Below are positions 5,552-5,787 of a stretch of DNA of 5,787 nucleotides, piece after piece. The position numbers and the translations under genes were made by a program. Origin of the DNA: Treponema sp. (GTDB lineage Bacteria > Spirochaetota > Spirochaetia > Treponematales > Breznakiellaceae); assembly GCA_031276685.1 (NCBI GenBank), contig JAISMQ010000037.1, forward strand, positions 1-5,787, read 5' to 3'. Position 1 is the first letter of the stretch, and each line of letters opens with the position of its first letter. Below the pieces are notes generated by a model. That model was not told the DNA's origin. It made no database searches and saw only the letters and a list, made by a program, of their open reading frames with translations.

Positions 5552-5656
5552 GAATTACGAGTCCGGCCGGGCAATAGCGCAGTTGGTTAGCGTACAAGTC
5601 TGGGGGACTTGGGGTCCGCGGTTCGAATCCGCGTTGCCCGACCAGGCCCGTAATTC
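5552..5656 (+). repeat. Inverted repeat flanking the tRNA (leader/trailer pairing)
   Basis: GAATTACG (5552-5559) in the 5' leader is the exact reverse complement of CGTAATTC (5649-5656) in the 3' trailer. After an A/C mismatch, G-C, U-G and C-G pairs (5561-5563 with 5645-5647) continue toward the mature ends. The precursor could therefore close an 11-pair stem stacked near the acceptor stem. Seen directly; an effect on processing is inference. Confidence 0.6.
5568..5644 (+). tRNA. tRNA-Pro (anticodon GGG)
   Basis: The 77-nt gene folds as a full cloverleaf. Acceptor: CGGGCAA (5568-5574) with TTGCCCG (5634-5640). D stem: GCGC (5577-5580) with GCGT (5590-5593). Anticodon stem: CAAGT (5595-5599) with ACTTG (5607-5611) around loop CTGGGGG, placing anticodon GGG at 5602-5604 followed by G37. 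The variable loop has 5 nt, and the T arm is CGCGG/CCGCG around TTCGAAT. Discriminator A73 and the C1-G72 pair are the identity elements of bacterial tRNA-Pro. CCA is encoded (5642-5644). It decodes CCC and CCU. It is a single gene with its own promoter and terminator. Confidence 0.96.
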
Positions 5657-5665
5657 CCCGGCGCA

Positions 5666-5707
5666 GGCCGGTTCTTTGCCTTGCAGGGAACCGGCCCGTT
5701 TTTTTTT
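5666..5707 (+). terminator. Intrinsic terminator after tRNA-Pro
   Basis: GGCCGGTTC (5666-5674) pairs perfectly with GAACCGGCC (5688-5696). Within the 13-nt loop, CCT/AGG can add three more pairs. After CG comes a run of nine T (5699-5707). It ends the tRNA transcript and would also stop any read-through from the isomerase gene. Confidence 0.93.
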
Positions 5708-5716
5708 ACCCCCGGC

Positions 5717-5787
5717 GAGGTGTAAAACGTCCTGTTAGACGATGCAAAATTCAGCTACGAAGCGCCGAACATGGATGTTCGCGTACT
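5717..5787 (+). other. Possible 5' end of a further gene (start unclear, cut by window edge)
   Basis: After an in-frame TAA (5723-5725), the frame is open to the window edge and reads NVLLDDAKFSYEAPNMDVRV, which looks protein-like. GAGG at 5717-5720 could be a ribosome site, but the only codon at reasonable spacing is CTG at 5732, a rare start; the first ATG in this frame is 5771. A different frame has an ATG at 5742 (MQNSATKRRTWMFAY) without a clear ribosome site. The gene is not recognised; it could be a gene with an unusual start, a remnant, or chance. Confidence 0.25.

Noticed and set aside
5561..5567. Longer tRNA beginning at GTCCGGC
   Set aside because: The acceptor stem pairs exactly from 5568; the preceding bases belong to the leader.
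5550..5738. 62-residue + strand frame over the tRNA and terminator
   Set aside because: It consists of the tRNA gene and its terminator read as codons and has no credible coding signal.
1..5787. CRISPR array, insertion sequence or phage genes
   Set aside because: No regularly spaced repeats, transposase-like frame, terminal inverted repeats with target duplication or phage-type proteins were seen.

Overview
The window is GC-rich, densely coding bacterial DNA with every recognisable gene on the + strand. The solute-binding protein has a short signal sequence ending in a small-residue/RQQ type of junction, which resembles substrate-binding proteins of gut treponemes. Together with the LplB/YtcP-type permeases, this suggests a spirochaete or another carbohydrate-foraging anaerobe. 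That assignment is impression-level and no marker gene in the window proves it.

Layout: (1) Positions 1-3367 hold most of a carbohydrate ABC importer of the CUT1 (LplABC-like) type: a 5'-truncated LplB-type permease, a YtcP-type permease 9 nt downstream, and, after a 75-nt gap containing a hairpin, a 554-residue extracellular substrate-binding protein. No ATPase gene is visible. (2) Positions 3368-3553 are non-coding. They carry three successive hairpins, the last a canonical intrinsic terminator, then a 7-1-7 palindrome, a candidate promoter and a doubled Shine-Dalgarno sequence. (3) Positions 3554-5476 hold a two-gene unit: a Gfo/Idh/MocA NAD(P)-dependent oxidoreductase and, 9 nt later, a xylose-isomerase-like TIM-barrel sugar isomerase/epimerase. 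(4) Positions 5477-5707 hold a stand-alone tRNA-Pro(GGG) gene with a near-consensus extended -10 promoter, encoded CCA, a leader/trailer inverted repeat and a strong terminator. (5) The last 80 nt may contain the beginning of another gene, but no convincing start codon is visible.

Working model: the importer brings in a glycoside or oligosaccharide, and the oxidoreductase/isomerase pair modifies the sugar or a keto-sugar intermediate. An inositol/inosose route or a 3-keto-glycoside route (as in C-glycoside cleavage) would fit this pairing. Substrate identity cannot be read from the sequence. The nearest thing to an undescribed system is this transporter plus oxidoreductase plus TIM-barrel cassette. 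The clearest unexplained structural signals are the tRNA leader/trailer pairing and the palindrome ahead of the oxidoreductase.
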